Part shown: positions 59,704 to 61,953 of the stretch, one piece after another
Layout: each line of letters starts with the position of its first letter
How positions within the stretch are numbered: position 1 is the first letter of the stretch
DNA from: a virus
Direction: 5' to 3' (one strand)
IMG/VR virus record: IMGVR_UViG_3300021197_001137
Coordinates: 1 to 61,953 of that record
Length of the DNA stretch: 61,953 nucleotides
Notes under the pieces: generated by a model
Database searches by the model: none
The model's input: only the letters and a program-made list of their open reading frames with translations
What the model was told of the DNA's origin: nothing
Position numbers and translations under genes: made by a program

Positions 59704-61953
59704 ATGGAAAAATTATTTGAAGCACTGCGAGACAGCGGTCAATATACTAAATCTTTCTCTGACTTTCAATCACAATTTGGTAGTCAAGAGGGCCAAGAAA
59801 AACTATACGGAGCTCTAAAAGAATCAGGAAGTTACACTAAAACATTTGGTGATTTTACTTCTCAATTTTTTAATACAGCAGAGCCAGTAAAGACAAACGA
59901 CTCTGCAAGTGCGGATCCAGCTGTGGAGTCAAACCAAAACGCTACGGGATCCAAATCGGAAGATGGTTCATTGGGGTCACAGCCTGAATTAACTACATGG
60001 CAAAGTATAAAAAATAGCCTTAGTAATGTTGCTGAAAATTTTGACGACGTACTTGAATTTTGGGGAGACGACGGGGGAAAAGATGCTGCAAAAGATATTG
60101 CAACAAATGCTATTTATTCCTCTATATTTGGACAAAAAAATTTAGAAAATAAAGATGCTTTTATCGGCGGGGATATTGGTGCTGAAAATACTTTAAATGC
60201 TTTAAAAAGGTACGAGGAAGACCAAAAAGAAATGAAGCAAACTAAAGGCATAATCGAATCTTATAATAAAGGTGATTATGGTGGCATGGTTGCTGGTGCT
60301 GTAAACGCTGTTACCAACGGTTTCGGGAGCATGGTTTACGGGATAGGAACAGGATTTATGGGCTATATGGCTGATTTTACAGCAAGAAATTATGCCGAAT
60401 ACAACAAACAAAAAGCTGAAAATTTAGGTATTTCATTAGAGGAGCTTGTTAAAAGTGGCGAGGCTGAAACTGTTGTTCCAGTTGCTTTAGGCACTGCTAA
60501 TATGGCAGCAGAAGTTATAGGTGATGCAATGGTGGCCGCGGCAGTAGTTGGGACTAGGGGTAAAATTAAAGGTCCGGCGGCATTTGCAGTTAGAAAACTT
60601 CCTAAGCAATTGCTTAACAAAATAATGTACAATAAAAAAGCGAAAGCAGCTTTAACTATATTTGGAACGGGGGTTGGCGAATTTGCAACAGAGATAACAC
60701 AACACGGTACTGACGCTGTAAATGACGAATTAGGTAGAGTTGCAGGTACTAAAGAGAATTCTAAAGCAATTGAAGCGTTCTACAATGCTATTACTAGCGA
60801 AGAAGGTTTAGAAGCGGGATTACAAGGATTAGTAGGAGCTGGCGGTATGGTCGGTGGATCATATAGTATTAAAGCTATGAACTCAGTTAGGCAAACCGTT
60901 GATGGCGATATGCTAGATAAAAACCTAGAGTCTTTATCGGCAAAGCAACTAGAGTTCGCTAAAGCTACAGACGAAACCGTTAAAGAAGGCATACAAGCTG
61001 AAATAGATGCTATAGAAGAAAATATAGCTAACCAAGTTATTAGAGGTAATAAAATATACAACAGTCTAACAAATGGGCAAATATCAGAGCTAGAAAGTTA
61101 TAGCGATCTTGCTGATGCAGCAGCTTATAAGATTACTGAATTAAATAAAAAACGTAGATTAAACCAAATATCTGAATCAGAATATAATGTAGCCAAACAA
61201 GGGTTTGAGTCTCAATATAACAGCGCAAAGCAAAGCATATCTGATATGAAGCTTAACGAAAATATTGATTTCTTAAAAACAACTGTTAAAAAAGAAGGCT
61301 TCGCTAAGGACATAGAAGCAACTGTGCTTAATTCTACTCTAGAAACTAAAGCAGCAATGGAAAACCTGAGTGAGGTTGACAAAGCTAATAAGCAGGAGTA
61401 TTTTGACAGCGCTGGTAATGTAGCAGGATTTACTGTGGGTGGCAAAATTTTTGTTAACAAAGAGGCCGCTAGAAATACGGGACAAATTAATGTAGCTAAG
61501 CATGAATTTTTACATAAAATAATAAATGCTAAAGTAGGCGGAGTTAAAGCGCAGGAAGCTATGGTTAAGGGTCTGCGTAGAGCATTGAGTTCTAAACAAA
61601 GAAAAATAGTAGATCAAGCTTTATTGAATAGAGATTACAAGACAAAACAAGAGTTTAACACAGAGTATGTGCAGGTTCTTTCAGATTTAATAGCAACTGA
61701 AAAAATATCTTTTGAAAAATCCGCGCTAGGAAAGATGGGGGATGCAATAAAAAGGTTTTTTGTTGGTAATGGTTTTGAAAAAATAAGTTTTGAAGACAGT
61801 AAAGGTGTATTAAACTTTATTAAAGATTATAGCAAAAATACAAAAGAATTAAGCACTGAAGCCAAGCAAGCGATAGGAGACACTAATCTTGCAGAAGAAG
61901 GTAACTTGCAGTTTTCTAAAACTCAATTAGAAAATACTAAAAAGAAATTAAGC
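59704..61953 (+). CDS. N-terminal part of the giant polyvalent virion protein (zincin)
   Basis: ATG at 59704; the frame is open to the right edge and fuses in frame with the one at base 1. It begins with two tandem repeats of about 27 residues (EKLFEALRDSGQYTKSFSDF / EKLYGALKESGSYTKTFGDF), a short module often found at the N-terminus of such proteins. Hydrophobic Gly/Ala segments follow (GMVAGAVNAVTNGFGSMVYG, GTANMAAEVIGDAMVAAAVV), then a coiled region and a metallopeptidase module: NVAKHEFLHKIINAKV gives HExxH (HEFLH at 61501-61515, residues 600-604). The first QFSK motif is at 61909-61920, near the junction. The zincin may process the polyprotein or host targets (inferred). Confidence 0.85.
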   Translation, partial: MEKLFEALRDSGQYTKSFSDFQSQFGSQEGQEKLYGALKESGSYTKTFGDFTSQFFNTAEPVKTNDSASADPAVESNQNATGSKSEDGSLGSQPELTTWQSIKNSLSNVAENFDDVLEFWGDDGGKDAAKDIATNAIYSSIFGQKNLENKDAFIGGDIGAENTLNALKRYEEDQKEMKQTKGIIESYNKGDYGGMVAGAVNAVTNGFGSMVYGIGTGFMGYMADFTARNYAEYNKQKAENLGISLEELVKSGEAETVVPVALGTANMAAEVIGDAMVAAAVVGTRGKIKGPAAFAVRKLPKQLLNKIMYNKKAKAALTIFGTGVGEFATEITQHGTDAVNDELGRVAGTKENSKAIEAFYNAITSEEGLEAGLQGLVGAGGMVGGSYSIKAMNSVRQTVDGDMLDKNLESLSAKQLEFAKATDETVKEGIQAEIDAIEENIANQVIRGNKIYNSLTNGQISELESYSDLADAAAYKITELNKKRRLNQISESEYNVAKQGFESQYNSAKQSISDMKLNENIDFLKTTVKKEGFAKDIEATVLNSTLETKAAMENLSEVDKANKQEYFDSAGNVAGFTVGGKIFVNKEAARNTGQINVAKHEFLHKIINAKVGGVKAQEAMVKGLRRALSSKQRKIVDQALLNRDYKTKQEFNTEYVQVLSDLIATEKISFEKSALGKMGDAIKRFFVGNGFEKISFEDSKGVLNFIKDYSKNTKELSTEAKQAIGDTNLAEEGNLQFSKTQLENTKKKLS

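Noticed and set aside
1-61953. Integrase, repressor/lysogeny module, CRISPR array or insertion sequence
   Set aside because: None could be seen on either strand; no terminal inverted repeats or transposase-like frames.

Overview
The window looks like a complete, circularly permuted genome of a tailed phage with a short-tailed (podovirus-like) layout. Its host is probably a marine Bacteroidetes/Flavobacteriia bacterium. The support is: the reading frame that runs off the right edge joins in frame to the one open at base 1; the DNA is AT-rich; start codons are preceded by A/T-rich leaders (TTAAATTAAAT-type) rather than Shine-Dalgarno sequences; the terminase-portal-capsid block resembles that of crAss-like and flavobacterial podoviruses; and many small proteins are of kinds I recognise from uncultured marine phages. 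I see no integrase, no lysogeny module and no DNA polymerase gene.

There are two transcription arms. The minus-strand arm (about 24.3 kb down to 5.9 kb) is the early/replication arm. From its promoter-proximal end it holds about 20 tiny accessory genes, a 390-base candidate structured RNA with a tRNA-like 3' end, an HTH protein, a sigma factor, an Erf-like annealing protein with a RecE-like exonuclease, SSB, primase-helicase, thymidylate synthase, MazG-type proteins, a PD-(D/E)XK endonuclease and class I ribonucleotide reductase (both subunits). The proximal part (16-24.4 kb) is driven by ten near-identical 36-bp promoter-like elements. The plus-strand late arm starts at 24.7 kb with appendage/fibre proteins, then a phage GroEL/GroES pair, a run of small basic virion-type proteins, a holin, terminase, portal, scaffold, major capsid protein, connectors, a 1775-residue tail protein, adhesin-like proteins and internal virion proteins. 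It ends with a giant polyvalent protein of about 2,370 residues, split across the window ends, and a holin/amidase lysis pair. The arms diverge from a GC-rich, repeat-bearing control region at 24.37-24.75 kb and converge on a terminator hairpin at 5.9 kb.

The most unusual signals are at DNA level in the early arm. (i) The ten promoter elements share three boxes at fixed spacing: on the minus strand TTTGCAAAC, N5, ACG, N9, CGATAATATA. (ii) A 10-bp word, GTGTATAGCA, recurs about every kilobase in one orientation from 15.2 to 24.6 kb, through genes in all three codon phases, so it is selected as DNA or RNA. (iii) A long RNA with its own promoter ends in a canonical T-arm. (iv) A GC-rich patch of tiny genes lies next to the putative origin. 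In the late arm, the giant polyvalent protein carries a zincin motif and five [ILV]QFSK motifs near its predicted modules, and a pre-toxin-like glycine-rich domain sits in a small virion-type protein.
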